NCBI GenBank assembly: GCA_020636645.1
Contig: JACJXO010000001.1
Coordinates: forward strand, 496,001-560,000
DNA length: 64,000 nt
Direction of reading: 5' to 3'
Source: Chitinophagales bacterium
Lineage (GTDB): Bacteria; Bacteroidota; Bacteroidia; Chitinophagales; BACL12
A program made the position numbers and the translations under genes. Below, piece by piece: positions 19,133-28,599 of the stretch. How positions within the stretch are numbered: the stretch's first letter is position 1; the number at the start of each line of letters is the position of its first letter. The notes below the pieces were generated by a model. The model had not been told where the DNA came from, made no database searches, and worked only from the letters and a program-made list of their open reading frames with translations.

Positions 19133-19150
19133 GTTGATCCGGATGCAAGT

Positions 19151-19172
19151 AAAAACGCCCGGAAGTGGGCGT
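19151..19172 (-). terminator. Intrinsic terminator just upstream of porP
   Basis: On the minus strand ACGCCC-ACTTCC-GGGCGT is followed by TTTTT. It probably ends transcription of the DUF255 gene. Its U-tract ends about 19 bases before the porP ATG, so a porP promoter must lie upstream of or within the hairpin, which would place the hairpin in the porP leader. Confidence 0.75.
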
Positions 19173-19209
19173 ATATTTTGGTGGAAAGGTATAGATAATC
19201 TGCCGCTGC

Positions 19210-21234
19210 TCAAAACGCTTTCAGGAGTTTCGCATATTCTGACACCGTGCTGACCGGAGCTGCGCATTGATGATCTTTACATAGGAATATCCTCGTCACA
19301 TTATCATCAAATCTGTCGGTAGAAAATGGCATGTTTTCAAGCGATCTGTCACAAACCGGCAGTGAAATAAGCAATGGATACCATTCTGCATGACATTCGG
19401 CCAGCAAAGACCGTGCTTCCGGGCCAGCTGTGACCAGTTCTGCTACCGGATGTTGCAGAGGCTGAGCAGCCTGAAGCCACTGCCCGCAAGCCTGCGGGAA
19501 ACGTTCCATACCTGTTTGCATGGCAGAGGTCAGTTGATGGTGCAGGTCCAGCCAGCGCTGCTCTCCGCTATAGAGATACAGTGTGAACGCACTTTGTGCG
19601 AAAAGTGCGTTACCGGATGGCTGGGCATAGTCGAATACTTCTCTGGTGCGAACCGGCAGCGACTCCATTGGCAGGTGATCATAAAAAAGCGGGCTCTCCG
19701 GATCACTGAAATGCCCGACAGCAAACTCGGCCAACGATAGTGCCTGATCATACCAGTATTTATTACCGGTTTCTCCGAACAATGCCAGCAGCAATCTGAT
19801 CAGGGCAGCATGATCGTCCAGATTTGCAGGAACAGTTACCTGGCCTTTACACCATACATGATACAGGATACCATCTACATGACAGTGTTCCAGAAGTGCT
19901 TTGGTATGATCTAGGGTTGCCTGCAACAGGTCTGCACGTCTGGTGGCACGATATGCTACGAGCATGGCGTGGAGGAAAAGCCCATTCCAGGATACGAGGA
20001 TCTTATCATCCAGAGCAGGCTTTACCCTTTCAGACCGTGCCTGCAGCAATGCAGCCATGGCCGCCTCCTGGCCGGGCGAGGAAGGAGACTTTCCTCCGGG
20101 ATGATTCCGGTGCAGGATATTCCTTCCTTCCCAGTTACCGTCTTCACTAACCTGAAAACGCTTTTTGAACCAGACCGCATCATCGGCCAGAAGTGATTCT
20201 ATTTCTTCGTTCGTCCAGACATAATATCGCCCTTCTTCTCCTTCTGCATCTGCATCCAGCGATGCAAAGTAGCCTCCGCCTGGCGCAACCAGCTCTCTGT
20301 TGGCGAAGGCCAGGATACCGTTCAGCACTTCCAGGTCTTCAGGATCCTGCCATCGCCCGTAAGCCAGTGCATAAGTCTCCAGCAACAAGGCATTGTCATA
20401 CAGCATCTTTTCAAAATGAGGTATCAGCCAGGATGCATCTACCGTATATCTGCAGAATCCTCCCCCCAGTTGATCCCAGATACCACCATAATGCATATGA
20501 CGCAAGGTCTTCTGCACATGCTTCCTGACCTGATCATCCGGACGAAACCACTCTTCCCTGATCAGGAACTGCAACACCATTGCAGCCGGAAATTTTGGGG
20601 CACCTCCCCAGCCTCCGTTTACCTCATCTGCCTGCGACATCAGATGTCGGAATATTTTTTCCGTATCAGATCCGTCAGCAACACTTTCAGGCTTCAGGGT
20701 TAACAGAGATGCCTGACTCTGGTGCACATGTGCCGAAAGTTTATCTGCCTGTTCCAGCACTTCCTCCCTTCGATTCTTCCAGACATCTGAAACAAATGCC
20801 AGCACGTCCATCCAGGAGGGTCTTCCATATCCGGGTTTCGGAGGGTAATAAGTGCCTCCGGTAAATGGTTTACCATCTGCTGTCACGAACATATTCAATG
20901 GCCATCCACCCTGACCGCTGATGACCTGACACGCACTCATATAGTAGTGATCTACGTGTGGCAGTTCTTCTCTGTCAACCTTCACACATATGAATTTTTC
21001 ATTCATAAAATCAGCTACCTTCTGATTCTCAAAACTTTCATGTTCCATGACATGACACCAGTGGCAGGCGGCATAGCCTATGCTGATCAGCAGAGGCTTA
21101 TCTTCCTGGCGTGCAAGTTCAAATGCATCTGGCCCATACTGTTGCCAGTGCACAGGATTACCGGCATGTTGCAACAGGTATGGGCTGGTGGCATGCACCA
21201 GTGTATTGGTGTGGTCAGAACGTAAAGGATGCAT
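19210..21234 (-). CDS. DUF255 thioredoxin-domain protein (YyaL / SSP411 family)
   Basis: The 674-residue product has the family opening (TSPYLLQHAGNPVHWQQY), an N-terminal thioredoxin-like domain with CHWC (Cys57, Cys60), GGWPLNMFVTADGKPF, and a C-terminal (alpha/alpha)6 glycosidase-like part with FCRYTVDASWLIPHFEKMLYD. Family members are widespread in bacteria and include human SPATA20; a biochemical role is not settled. It is cytoplasmic, as no signal peptide is seen. ATG 21234 is used in place of a TTG seven codons upstream. A terminator follows the stop codon. Confidence 0.9.
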   Translation of the reverse strand: MHPLRSDHTNTLVHATSPYLLQHAGNPVHWQQYGPDAFELARQEDKPLLISIGYAACHWCHVMEHESFENQKVADFMNEKFICVKVDREELPHVDHYYMSACQVISGQGGWPLNMFVTADGKPFTGGTYYPPKPGYGRPSWMDVLAFVSDVWKNRREEVLEQADKLSAHVHQSQASLLTLKPESVADGSDTEKIFRHLMSQADEVNGGWGGAPKFPAAMVLQFLIREEWFRPDDQVRKHVQKTLRHMHYGGIWDQLGGGFCRYTVDASWLIPHFEKMLYDNALLLETYALAYGRWQDPEDLEVLNGILAFANRELVAPGGGYFASLDADAEGEEGRYYVWTNEEIESLLADDAVWFKKRFQVSEDGNWEGRNILHRNHPGGKSPSSPGQEAAMAALLQARSERVKPALDDKILVSWNGLFLHAMLVAYRATRRADLLQATLDHTKALLEHCHVDGILYHVWCKGQVTVPANLDDHAALIRLLLALFGETGNKYWYDQALSLAEFAVGHFSDPESPLFYDHLPMESLPVRTREVFDYAQPSGNALFAQSAFTLYLYSGEQRWLDLHHQLTSAMQTGMERFPQACGQWLQAAQPLQHPVAELVTAGPEARSLLAECHAEWYPLLISLPVCDRSLENMPFSTDRFDDNVTRIFLCKDHQCAAPVSTVSEYAKLLKAF

Positions 21235-21278
21235 GATCAGGTTTTCACAACTCAACAGTGCAGTGCACCAAATGGTTG

Positions 21279-22067
21279 CTATTTCTTCTTCCTGCGATTG
21301 GATTGTTCGAGGTAATTCTCAATGGCCATGAAAATGGAAGGTGATTCCGGAGTTGGTGCCTTGATGTCCACCCGCAGGCCATGATCTTCCATGCTTTTCT
21401 GGGTTCCGGCTCCCATGCCACAAATGCGTGTATCACCTTGTTTGAACTCTGGAAAATTCTGAAACAGGCTTTCTACACCTTTGGGGGTGAAGAGGATGAT
21501 CATGTCATGCATGATAGAGCCCTTCATATCACTCAGGTCAGCAAATCTCGCTTCATACATGATGGCTTCTGAAAAATTGGCCTTCTTTTCTTCCAGGAAA
21601 GCCGAGATGGCATCCTGGTGAAGCGTTGCACAAGGAAGGAGAAACTTCTCTTTGGAAATGTGCTTGGCCAGCAGGTCGGTCAGTTCCTTGTCCTTGCCAT
21701 TTGGCCCGTAGAATACTTTGCGCTTTCTGAACTGAATATACTTCTGCAGATAGACGGCAATGGCCTCACTCTGACAAAAATACTTGGTTGATTCAGGCAT
21801 TCTGATGCGCAGTTCTTCGCAGATGCGAAAGAAATGATCAATGGCATTTCTGCTTGTGAGAATAATGGCAGTATGTTCATTGATATCAATGCGCTGCTTT
21901 CTGAATTCTTTGGCAGGCACACCTTCTACACTGATGAATTTTCGAAAATCGATCTTGACCTTGAACTTGGCCTCAATATCCGCATAGGGATTTTTAGGGT
22001 TCTCAGGTTGTGGCTGAGAGACAAGGATAGTCTTTACCGGTTTCAGGTCTGCAGACTGTTGTGCCAT
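21279..22067 (-). CDS. hemD: Uroporphyrinogen-III synthase family protein
   Basis: The 262-residue product resembles Bacteroidota HemD: VKTILVSQPQPE opening, HTAIILTSRNAIDHFF (the hinge strand), and GAGTQKSMEDHGLRVDIKAPTPESPSIFMAI near the C-terminus. HemD cyclises hydroxymethylbilane to uroporphyrinogen III in heme synthesis. The ATG at 22067 is taken because residues upstream overlap the preceding DUF4271 gene region and look non-coding. HemD proteins are poorly conserved, so assignment rests on the fold-like pattern plus the DUF4271 neighbour, a common Bacteroidota arrangement. Confidence 0.82.
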   Translation of the reverse strand: MAQQSADLKPVKTILVSQPQPENPKNPYADIEAKFKVKIDFRKFISVEGVPAKEFRKQRIDINEHTAIILTSRNAIDHFFRICEELRIRMPESTKYFCQSEAIAVYLQKYIQFRKRKVFYGPNGKDKELTDLLAKHISKEKFLLPCATLHQDAISAFLEEKKANFSEAIMYEARFADLSDMKGSIMHDMIILFTPKGVESLFQNFPEFKQGDTRICGMGAGTQKSMEDHGLRVDIKAPTPESPSIFMAIENYLEQSNRRKKK

Positions 22068-22077
22068 TTTCACAGGT

Positions 22078-22881
22078 TTAGAAATCCAGTCCTGAGCGGC
22101 CGCTGACAAGGGCAAAAACAACCAAAACAGGGGCGATTTCGAAGGCGCAAAAATACAGCAAAAAATAGGAAACCCGAAACCCTGCAAGACTTCCGGCTAC
22201 CCGCAGCAGGGCATACCAGCGCCATATCACAAGAATTGACAGGATTATGGCAGAAGCCGCCAGCCAGATTTCCTGCATGGCTGAAGGAGACAGCATGAGA
22301 AGACAAACTACCGGAAACAGGAAGAAACCGGTGGTTTCTATGAGTATATCAGCACGAAAGCGGAAACGGCCGATGGCTGACCGCATCCGGAAGATCAGCC
22401 CGAAGACCTGGCTTACCAGAAATCTGAACCAATACAACAAGGGCCAGACAGTGAACAGGATCAGTAACTGCCAGGTATGGCCGGATGGCAGGAGGCTTGC
22501 CACGGCTTCAGGAAAAAGATGCCAAAGTAAGACTCCGACAGACACCGAAAACAAGACATGCAGGACCAGGCCTGGCAATCCGCTGGAAAATTCCCTTTCA
22601 CGCATGATCTGATCTGCCAGCTGCATCCTGCCCGAAACCAGAAGATTGGTGCTCAGATAGGGTCTGAATGCAAATACAAACAGTGAGAAAACAGGCAGCA
22701 ACAGCAGCAATATCACCACTTCGCCCTGTTCTTCTGAGGGTGTTCTGACAGGCTGTGCATAAACCGTCCCGTCTGAAGGCTGCATACCCCAGGCACTGTC
22801 TGCAGGCATAATGACCTGATCATTGGCCTGCAATCCGGCAACCCGGACCAAGAGTAGTATAAGGAAAGCCAGTCTGTACAA
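22078..22881 (-). CDS. DUF4271 domain membrane protein
   Basis: The 267-residue product has an N-terminal signal-like segment and a soluble stretch (residues ~18-50), then about seven hydrophobic segments. The sequence SYFLLYFCAFEIAPVLVV near the end is typical of DUF4271, a family found in Bacteroidota next to hemD. Function is unknown. The start is a TTG placed directly after the TGA of the upstream Omp85-type gene, so translation is probably coupled. Only 10 bases separate it from hemD. Confidence 0.78.
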   Translation of the reverse strand: MYRLAFLILLLVRVAGLQANDQVIMPADSAWGMQPSDGTVYAQPVRTPSEEQGEVVILLLLLPVFSLFVFAFRPYLSTNLLVSGRMQLADQIMREREFSSGLPGLVLHVLFSVSVGVLLWHLFPEAVASLLPSGHTWQLLILFTVWPLLYWFRFLVSQVFGLIFRMRSAIGRFRFRADILIETTGFFLFPVVCLLMLSPSAMQEIWLAASAIILSILVIWRWYALLRVAGSLAGFRVSYFLLYFCAFEIAPVLVVFALVSGRSGLDF

Positions 22882-24639
22882 TCAGAAATAATTTATATAA
22901 CCGAAATGAATCTTTGCATTTCTTACCAGTACGGGTGCATCCTGCCGGGTTCCCAATGCATAAGTAAGACCAAACACCCCTGCTTTGGTCTCAAAGGTAA
23001 AAATTGCCCCAAAGCCAACAGGCAAATCATTCACCACGGGGCTCAACGACCGGTTCGCGATCCAACCTACATCTGTGAATACACCTGCATACGCATTTCT
23101 GCTCAGGAGATACCTGGGTTCCAGGGTCAGTATATGGTAATCTGATGCCAGCACACTCTGCTCATCGAACCCCCGGAGCAACTGATTGCCGCCAATACGA
23201 TACAATTCATTGGCATATACTGCGGGGTTGATCTGAGACGCTCCTCTTGCCCGCATCATCCATACAAATGAGCCGGACAAGGGCCAGACATACTGCAGAT
23301 CATAGGCATACTGAACAGTCAGTGAGCGCTCATCCAGGCTGTCATACAGGGTAGCAAAATCAAAAGAAGGATCTGCGGGGTCTTCGAGTTGCAGGATAGA
23401 TGCATTTCTGCGAATGGTTCGTGTTCCTGCCATACCGGTAACGGAGAACATCCAGCCTTTTCGGGGGTTAGGCGAATAGTCCAGTCTGGACAAACCCCAT
23501 TCCAGGCCATAGGAACGGAGTTGCACATCCAGTTGAGCGGGAAGTGACTTACTGGTCAGAACCTGCAGGGAATCATATGTCAGCACATCAGAATTATACC
23601 ATCTGACAAGAGCTTTCAGGTAGTGATCTGCGCCAAGGGTGTACAGAACACCTACATCTGCATTGCGTTCCAGAAAGGTGGAATCTTTCAGAAACAGATC
23701 AAATGAAGCGTCTATGCCAAGCGGCAAAGCAGGAAGATACGGGTAGCTGAATTGGGTCTGCAAAGATTTGGTTGTGCTTTCCAGCTTACTGAACTGAATG
23801 CCGAGCCGTTCGCCCTGCCCGAAAACATTGCGCAGATCCAGGGTTCCCTGACCAGTTACGATCAGCCTTCCCGTAATCTCGTTATTAGGCAGGAAGCCTA
23901 CAATAAGATCGAATTTGCTGGCATTACGTACATCCAGATACATGACAGCTTTGGCCTGGTTACCGGAGAACCTTAAAACTGAAGGCTGGGTGCGCCTAAC
24001 AAATGACAGTTCATCCAGGCGGTCATCCAGATCACGAACCAGAGATTCCTGATAAGGCTGACCGGGCTGAATTCCAGTGTAGATCTCCAGGTAGTGGGCT
24101 GACAGCAGACTGTTACCCAATACCATCAGTGTATCAAAACGTATGAACCGGTTCAACTGCAAACAAAGCGATGCGCTCAGTACGGTATCTTCCAGATTTA
24201 ACCTGCAGAGTTCTACTGTGGCAAACGGAAAACCGTGTTCTTCTGCGTAGGTAAGCAACTGACCGGCAGCAGCTGCAATCTCCTGGTAACTTACAGGAGC
24301 GCCGTCAGGGTCGAACTTTTTCAATCCGGCAGCAGACAATAGTTGTGTGTCGATACTGTCAGTTGACAAGTGCGCCCAGGTGTATCTTTTTCCGGGTATG
24401 ATACGTAAGGTAACCGAATCCTGTCCGGCAATGATGGTTTCGCTGCCAGACAGTAAGAACCCATCTTCACGCATGTGTTGCACAACATTTTCCACCCACC
24501 TGACATCTCCCTTTCCCTGTTGTTTCATCAGGCTTGGGGGCAGATCAAGCTCATGCAGGTTCTCAATTGTATAGACCTGTGCCATCAGGGTATAGGCCCA
24601 CCCCAGACCGATGCACAATATGACTAACTTTAGCCGCAA
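22882..24639 (-). CDS. BamA/TamA-type (Omp85) outer-membrane protein
   Basis: The 585-residue product has a signal peptide (ends LMAQ), an N-terminal periplasmic part with POTRA-like repeats (~residues 25-250, including LSAHYLEIYTGIQPGQPYQESLVRDL), and a C-terminal 16-strand-type barrel with RGFDEQSVL in the position of the Omp85 RGF motif, ending in an aromatic residue (YINYF). Smaller than BamA, it could insert or export outer-membrane or surface proteins, but its client is unknown. A TTG at 24639 is chosen because the TTG at 24648 is part of an exact TACCTTTG promoter box. Coupled to the DUF4271 gene. Confidence 0.85.
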   Translation of the reverse strand: MRLKLVILCIGLGWAYTLMAQVYTIENLHELDLPPSLMKQQGKGDVRWVENVVQHMREDGFLLSGSETIIAGQDSVTLRIIPGKRYTWAHLSTDSIDTQLLSAAGLKKFDPDGAPVSYQEIAAAAGQLLTYAEEHGFPFATVELCRLNLEDTVLSASLCLQLNRFIRFDTLMVLGNSLLSAHYLEIYTGIQPGQPYQESLVRDLDDRLDELSFVRRTQPSVLRFSGNQAKAVMYLDVRNASKFDLIVGFLPNNEITGRLIVTGQGTLDLRNVFGQGERLGIQFSKLESTTKSLQTQFSYPYLPALPLGIDASFDLFLKDSTFLERNADVGVLYTLGADHYLKALVRWYNSDVLTYDSLQVLTSKSLPAQLDVQLRSYGLEWGLSRLDYSPNPRKGWMFSVTGMAGTRTIRRNASILQLEDPADPSFDFATLYDSLDERSLTVQYAYDLQYVWPLSGSFVWMMRARGASQINPAVYANELYRIGGNQLLRGFDEQSVLASDYHILTLEPRYLLSRNAYAGVFTDVGWIANRSLSPVVNDLPVGFGAIFTFETKAGVFGLTYALGTRQDAPVLVRNAKIHFGYINYF

Positions 24640-24645
24640 GGTATT

Positions 24646-24653
24646 CAAAGGTA
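24646..24653 (-). promoter_or_regulatory. -7 box (TACCTTTG) before the Omp85-type gene
   Basis: Reading the minus strand, TACCTTTG is an exact TAnnTTTG match. It ends six bases before the chosen TTG start at 24639, giving a leader of only a few bases. On the other strand, TAACTTTA at 24625-24632 is a one-mismatch candidate for hemW. Confidence 0.5.
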
Positions 24654-24679
24654 ATCAGAGCGTTCATTGATAACGCCAC

Positions 24680-25840
24680 ATGTCAGGTATCTATATACAT
24701 ATTCCCTTTTGCAGACAGGCCTGTCATTATTGCAATTTCCATTTCAGTGTGAACCGGCGCCTGTTGCCGGAAATGGTGGAAGCCATACAGACGGAAATGG
24801 ACAGGAAGCTGGGCGTTCAAAACCGGCCTGCAACAGAAACGATATACCTGGGCGGAGGCACTCCTTCGTTGTTGTCATACAGGCAGTTGACAGATCTTAT
24901 TGATAGGATCAGAAAGCATACCCGGGTTGTGCCAGATGCAGAGATCACACTGGAAGCCAATCCGGAAGACATAACACCTGCGCACTTGCAGGAATGGCGC
25001 AATGCGGGTATCAATCGTCTGAGTATTGGCATTCAGTCATTCAACGACAACGACCTACTGAGGTTGAACAGAAACCATACAGGGGTTATGGCCGAAGAAG
25101 CTGTTCTATCAGCAGCATCTTTCGGTTTTGACAACATCAGTATAGACCTGATCTATGGCATACAGGGGTCCGGACCGGATGACTGGAAGAAAAATATTGA
25201 CAAGGCCTTGCTGCTTCCTGTGCAACACATCAGTGCCTATGCACTAACAGTTGAACCGAAAACTGCTATGGAAGTGAGAATTCGTCGCGGGCAGGATGAG
25301 CATCCATCTGAAACAGCCATGGTAGAGCAATTTTACCTGCTGCTCCAAATGTTGGAAGACGGTGGCTATGAGCAATATGAGACATCCAATTTCTGCAGGC
25401 CCGGCCATATCTCACGGCACAACACTTCCTACTGGGAGGGCAAACCATACCTGGGATTCGGACCGTCAGCACATTCCTATGACCCTCCGGTAAGAAGCTG
25501 GAATCTGTCTAACAATACCCTTTATATTCAACAGGTCAGGGCGCAGATGCCGGAAGCAGCGTCTGAAGTACTGACTATGGAGCAACAGGCCAACGAATAT
25601 ATAATGCTGCAGCTTCGTATGAGAAAAGGACTGGATCTGTCAGCATTCAGACTCCGGTTCGGATCGCCGTTGTACGATCAGTTGCAGCAGAATGCTGTTC
25701 ATTCTATACAAACCGGTCAACTGGTTCATTCAGGAAACATCCTCTGTATCAGCAAACCTTCACTGATGCTGGCCGATGGAATAATTGCCGGCTTATTTGT
25801 GGAAGATCAGGGCTTATCTGGCGGAGAGGCCGGCATATAA
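24680..25840 (+). CDS. hemW: Radical SAM heme chaperone HemW
   Basis: The 386-residue product carries the radical SAM cluster motif CxxxCxxC (Cys11, Cys15, Cys18 in FCRQACHYCNFHF), GGGTPSLL, EANPEDI and SIGIQSFND, all standard for HemW. HemW resembles oxygen-independent coproporphyrinogen oxidase HemN but lacks that activity and delivers heme to client enzymes. The residue after the third Cys fits the HemW type (CxxCNF). It converges on the S9 peptidase gene with a 34-base overlap of the 3' ends. Divergent from the Omp85-type gene. Confidence 0.92.
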   Translation: MSGIYIHIPFCRQACHYCNFHFSVNRRLLPEMVEAIQTEMDRKLGVQNRPATETIYLGGGTPSLLSYRQLTDLIDRIRKHTRVVPDAEITLEANPEDITPAHLQEWRNAGINRLSIGIQSFNDNDLLRLNRNHTGVMAEEAVLSAASFGFDNISIDLIYGIQGSGPDDWKKNIDKALLLPVQHISAYALTVEPKTAMEVRIRRGQDEHPSETAMVEQFYLLLQMLEDGGYEQYETSNFCRPGHISRHNTSYWEGKPYLGFGPSAHSYDPPVRSWNLSNNTLYIQQVRAQMPEAASEVLTMEQQANEYIMLQLRMRKGLDLSAFRLRFGSPLYDQLQQNAVHSIQTGQLVHSGNILCISKPSLMLADGIIAGLFVEDQGLSGGEAGI

Positions 25841-27777
25841 GTTTCCAGAAAACCACACAGTGCCTGATAGAATTCAAGCCGGTTTTCTTCCAGCCTGAAT
25901 CCATGACCTTCATCCTCCTTGAGCATATAGACCACATCGACACCTTTACTGCGAAGAGCTTCTACCATTTGTTCTGATTCAACCTTCGTAACCCGGACAT
26001 CGTTAGCTCCCTGCGCAATGAACAATGGTGCAGTTATGGAAGAGACATGAAACACCGGCGACACTTTGCAAAGCAACGAAGAGTCTTGCTTAGGATGGCC
26101 AATAGTTTCATACATCATTTCTTTCTCAGGCTCCCAATATGCAGGCAAATTATCCAGAAGGGTAAACAGGTTGGAAGGCCCGACATAGCTTATTCCGCAA
26201 GCATACAGATCAGGAGTGAAAGTCAGTCCTGCCAGGGCCGCATAACCACCATAGGAAGCACCATAAATGGCCACTTTATCAGGATCAGCAATACCGTTAT
26301 CAATAAGCCACTGCACCCCATCTGACACATCATCCTGCATCTTCCTTCCCCACTCTCTGAAGCCCGCTTCGGTAAAACGCTTACCGAAACCCCAGGAGCC
26401 ACGGAAGTTAACCTGCATGACCGCATATCCACGGCTTGCCAGCAATTGCACTTCCGGACGGTATCCCCATACGTCGCGGCTCATGGGCCCGCCATGCACC
26501 ATCATGACCACAGGAATGTGTTTGTCTTTTCCTGTTGCCGGCAGGGTCAGATAGGCGCTTACGGTCAGCCCGTCACGGGTAGTATAACTGACCGGTTTCA
26601 TGGGAGAAAGGTGATAGGCCGCCAGTTCCGGATTTACCGAAGACAGATGATCCAGCTGACCGTTACTTCTCGTGTAGAGGTAGAAATTTCCGGGGCTCAC
26701 ATCAGCATAGGTACGCACAATGAAATGAGACATTGTGTTGTCATAACTGCTGATATATATTTCTTTACCCGGCAGCAGTTTAGTGACTTGCTCAGCAACC
26801 TGGTGCAATATAGTATCTGGATATATAGTATATTTTCTGTCTGTTATATAATAGATGGATGCAACCCCTCCTGTTCGAACTGATTGCTCAGCCCACCAGA
26901 CATCTACCTCCTCATTGCTGTAAAGTATTTCCTGCTGATCAGGTTTGTCAGGATCCAGTCGGATAAGTGCTGTTTTATCGCGATCAAGATTAGACAAGGC
27001 TATGATATGTGTATTGTCTGCATCAAAGAACAAGGGGGTGATCATATCTTTCCAATTGGAAGAAATGAGCGATCTGAAGGGCATGTCTTCCTGCTCTCTG
27101 TACAACAGGTGTGTGGTGGTACCTTCCTCTACTGAAACAGCAGCCCGAAGGATTCCACGATTATCTGCCACCCAGCTGGTAACCGGGTTCTGAATATCTT
27201 TATTCTCAGCAAGTCTGGTTATCTCTCCGCTATTAATATCCAGGCGATATGGTTCAAACAATGCCGGATTACTTTTATTCATGGAGATCAGGATCTCACT
27301 GGGATTCTGCTGCAGCTCATCGACCACATTGATACGAACATTTCTGAATTCTGCCAGTACCTTTTCTGTACCAGAAGTATCTACTGAATAGATCCGGTAG
27401 TTCTCATCTCCGGCATTATCCTGCAGATAGATCAGGGTACTTTCATTCTTCCAGAAATAGCTGGTAATATCTCTTTCAGTAGCGGCTGTCAGCCGTACTG
27501 TGTCTTGCTGTCCGGTATGCTGAATGTAGATATTGAGCCGGGATTGATAGGGGCCCAGATAAGAGATAAAACGCCCGTCGGGAGAGATCTGGTAGGCTGT
27601 CTGGTCAGGATTTCTAAAGAAATAGGCTACAGGAATGGCACCATGATCCATTTCCACCAGTCTGGCTATGCGTTCTTCGTCTGTTGTTGGTTCCTTGCTG
27701 TTCAGCCACCCACAACCGTTCAACACGGGTAATATGGCTGACAAAACAATGAATCCTCTAAATGCCTTACTGTTCAT
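25807..27777 (-). CDS. S9 family (dipeptidyl/acylaminoacyl-type) peptidase lipoprotein
   Basis: The 656-residue serine peptidase starts with a lipoprotein signal (VLNGC, Cys22). A beta-propeller of WD-like repeats (for example ISPDGRFISYLGPYQ) precedes the alpha/beta-hydrolase domain with Ser508 in GASYGGYAAL, Asp593 in GANDVRVTK and His625 in EDEGHGF. It probably degrades peptides in the periplasm or at the outer membrane. It is distinct from the S9A enzyme at 2132. The ATG at 27777 has an AAGGAGGAG stretch 13 bases upstream and an exact -7 box beyond. The 3' end overlaps hemW. Confidence 0.92.
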   Translation of the reverse strand: MNSKAFRGFIVLSAILPVLNGCGWLNSKEPTTDEERIARLVEMDHGAIPVAYFFRNPDQTAYQISPDGRFISYLGPYQSRLNIYIQHTGQQDTVRLTAATERDITSYFWKNESTLIYLQDNAGDENYRIYSVDTSGTEKVLAEFRNVRINVVDELQQNPSEILISMNKSNPALFEPYRLDINSGEITRLAENKDIQNPVTSWVADNRGILRAAVSVEEGTTTHLLYREQEDMPFRSLISSNWKDMITPLFFDADNTHIIALSNLDRDKTALIRLDPDKPDQQEILYSNEEVDVWWAEQSVRTGGVASIYYITDRKYTIYPDTILHQVAEQVTKLLPGKEIYISSYDNTMSHFIVRTYADVSPGNFYLYTRSNGQLDHLSSVNPELAAYHLSPMKPVSYTTRDGLTVSAYLTLPATGKDKHIPVVMMVHGGPMSRDVWGYRPEVQLLASRGYAVMQVNFRGSWGFGKRFTEAGFREWGRKMQDDVSDGVQWLIDNGIADPDKVAIYGASYGGYAALAGLTFTPDLYACGISYVGPSNLFTLLDNLPAYWEPEKEMMYETIGHPKQDSSLLCKVSPVFHVSSITAPLFIAQGANDVRVTKVESEQMVEALRSKGVDVVYMLKEDEGHGFRLEENRLEFYQALCGFLETYMPASPPDKP

Positions 27778-27803
27778 GACCTGCACTCCTCCTTCAGGAC
27801 CGT

Positions 27804-27811
27804 CAAATATA
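27804..27811 (-). promoter_or_regulatory. -7 box (TATATTTG) before the S9 peptidase gene
   Basis: Exact TAnnTTTG match on the minus strand, 26 bases before the ATG at 27777. It excludes the longer reading frame starting at 27855 as the natural start. Confidence 0.6.
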
Positions 27812-27878
27812 TAACAAGAAACGAGGCAACACAGGCAAAGGGTTTCAGCCCGCAACGCTGTTTAACAGCATTTAACAA

Positions 27879-27903
27879 AGAAGCCCGCCTGTGGCGGGCT
27901 TCT
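27879..27903 (-). terminator. Terminator hairpin after the TlpA-like gene
   Basis: A perfect 11-bp inverted repeat AGAAGCCCGCC-TGT-GGCGGGCTTCT. On the minus strand it follows the TlpA-like stop codon by about 20 bases and is followed by the U-rich TTGTT, so it most likely terminates that gene. Confidence 0.7.
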
Positions 27904-27922
27904 GATCAGGTGAGAACGAAGT

Positions 27923-28411
27923 TTAGTTTCCGCTCAGTTCAATGAGTTTATCTTCCAGAATATATTCATCTCCTTCTACATAGCCACTGTGCTTATCAAC
28001 CACATTACCCTGCTGATCTACGATCACGGTAAATGGAACAGTCTGTCCGTTCAGCAACCGTTGCAGGTCTTTATTCTGATCAAGCAGGACAGTGTATTCC
28101 CAACCCTGGCCATCTGCGTAAGAAACCACATTAGCTCTTGTCTTCGCATCATCAATGGATACCGCAACGATCTCTACATTGTAATCAGCCACCCAGTCTT
28201 CATACAGATCTGCAATATTGTTGAGTTCCTTTTTACATGGCGTACACCAGGTTGCCCAGAAATTAAAAACGGTGATCTTGCCGTTCTGCCCGAATTCAGT
28301 AACATTCACTTTGTTACCCCGAATATCATAAAGTTCCAGATCAGGCAGAGATTCCTGCGCCATGGCTGAGATGCCTATGGTCAATAAAGCGAAAAATGCG
28401 AGTGACTTCAT
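27923..28411 (-). CDS. TlpA-like periplasmic thiol-disulfide oxidoreductase
   Basis: The 162-residue product has a Sec signal peptide (ends SAMAQ) and a thioredoxin fold with the active site WCTPC (Cys56, Cys59) after FNFWAT, then VAVSIDD and the cis-Pro region TVPFTVIVD. TlpA/ResA-type proteins reduce disulfides in the periplasm, for example in cytochrome c maturation. It is a single gene with its own -7 box and terminator, divergent from the DUF6029 gene, whose downstream partner also carries a CxxC motif. Confidence 0.9.
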   Translation of the reverse strand: MKSLAFFALLTIGISAMAQESLPDLELYDIRGNKVNVTEFGQNGKITVFNFWATWCTPCKKELNNIADLYEDWVADYNVEIVAVSIDDAKTRANVVSYADGQGWEYTVLLDQNKDLQRLLNGQTVPFTVIVDQQGNVVDKHSGYVEGDEYILEDKLIELSGN

Positions 28412-28432
28412 ATGGTTGGATCTATACTGGTA

Positions 28433-28440
28433 CAAATGTA
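28433..28440 (-). promoter_or_regulatory. -7 box (TACATTTG) before the TlpA-like gene
   Basis: Exact TAnnTTTG match on the minus strand, 21 bases before the ATG at 28411. Confidence 0.55.
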
Positions 28441-28579
28441 CCTGTAATCAGCAAGATTCATGCCATGGAACATACTGTCAGGTCTGCCCATATGCAGGTC
28501 AGCAGTTCAATATGACATGAAAATGGCATCCTCAGGTTTGCCGAGCCGTTTGGTCCGGGCTGCAAGACGCTGAAAATCC

Positions 28580-28587
28580 TAAATTTG
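28580..28587 (+). promoter_or_regulatory. -7 box (TAAATTTG) before the DUF6029 gene
   Basis: Exact TAnnTTTG match ending 12 bases before the ATG at 28600. The TTG at 28585 belongs to the box and is therefore not a start codon. Confidence 0.6.
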
Positions 28588-28599
28588 CGATTGAAACCT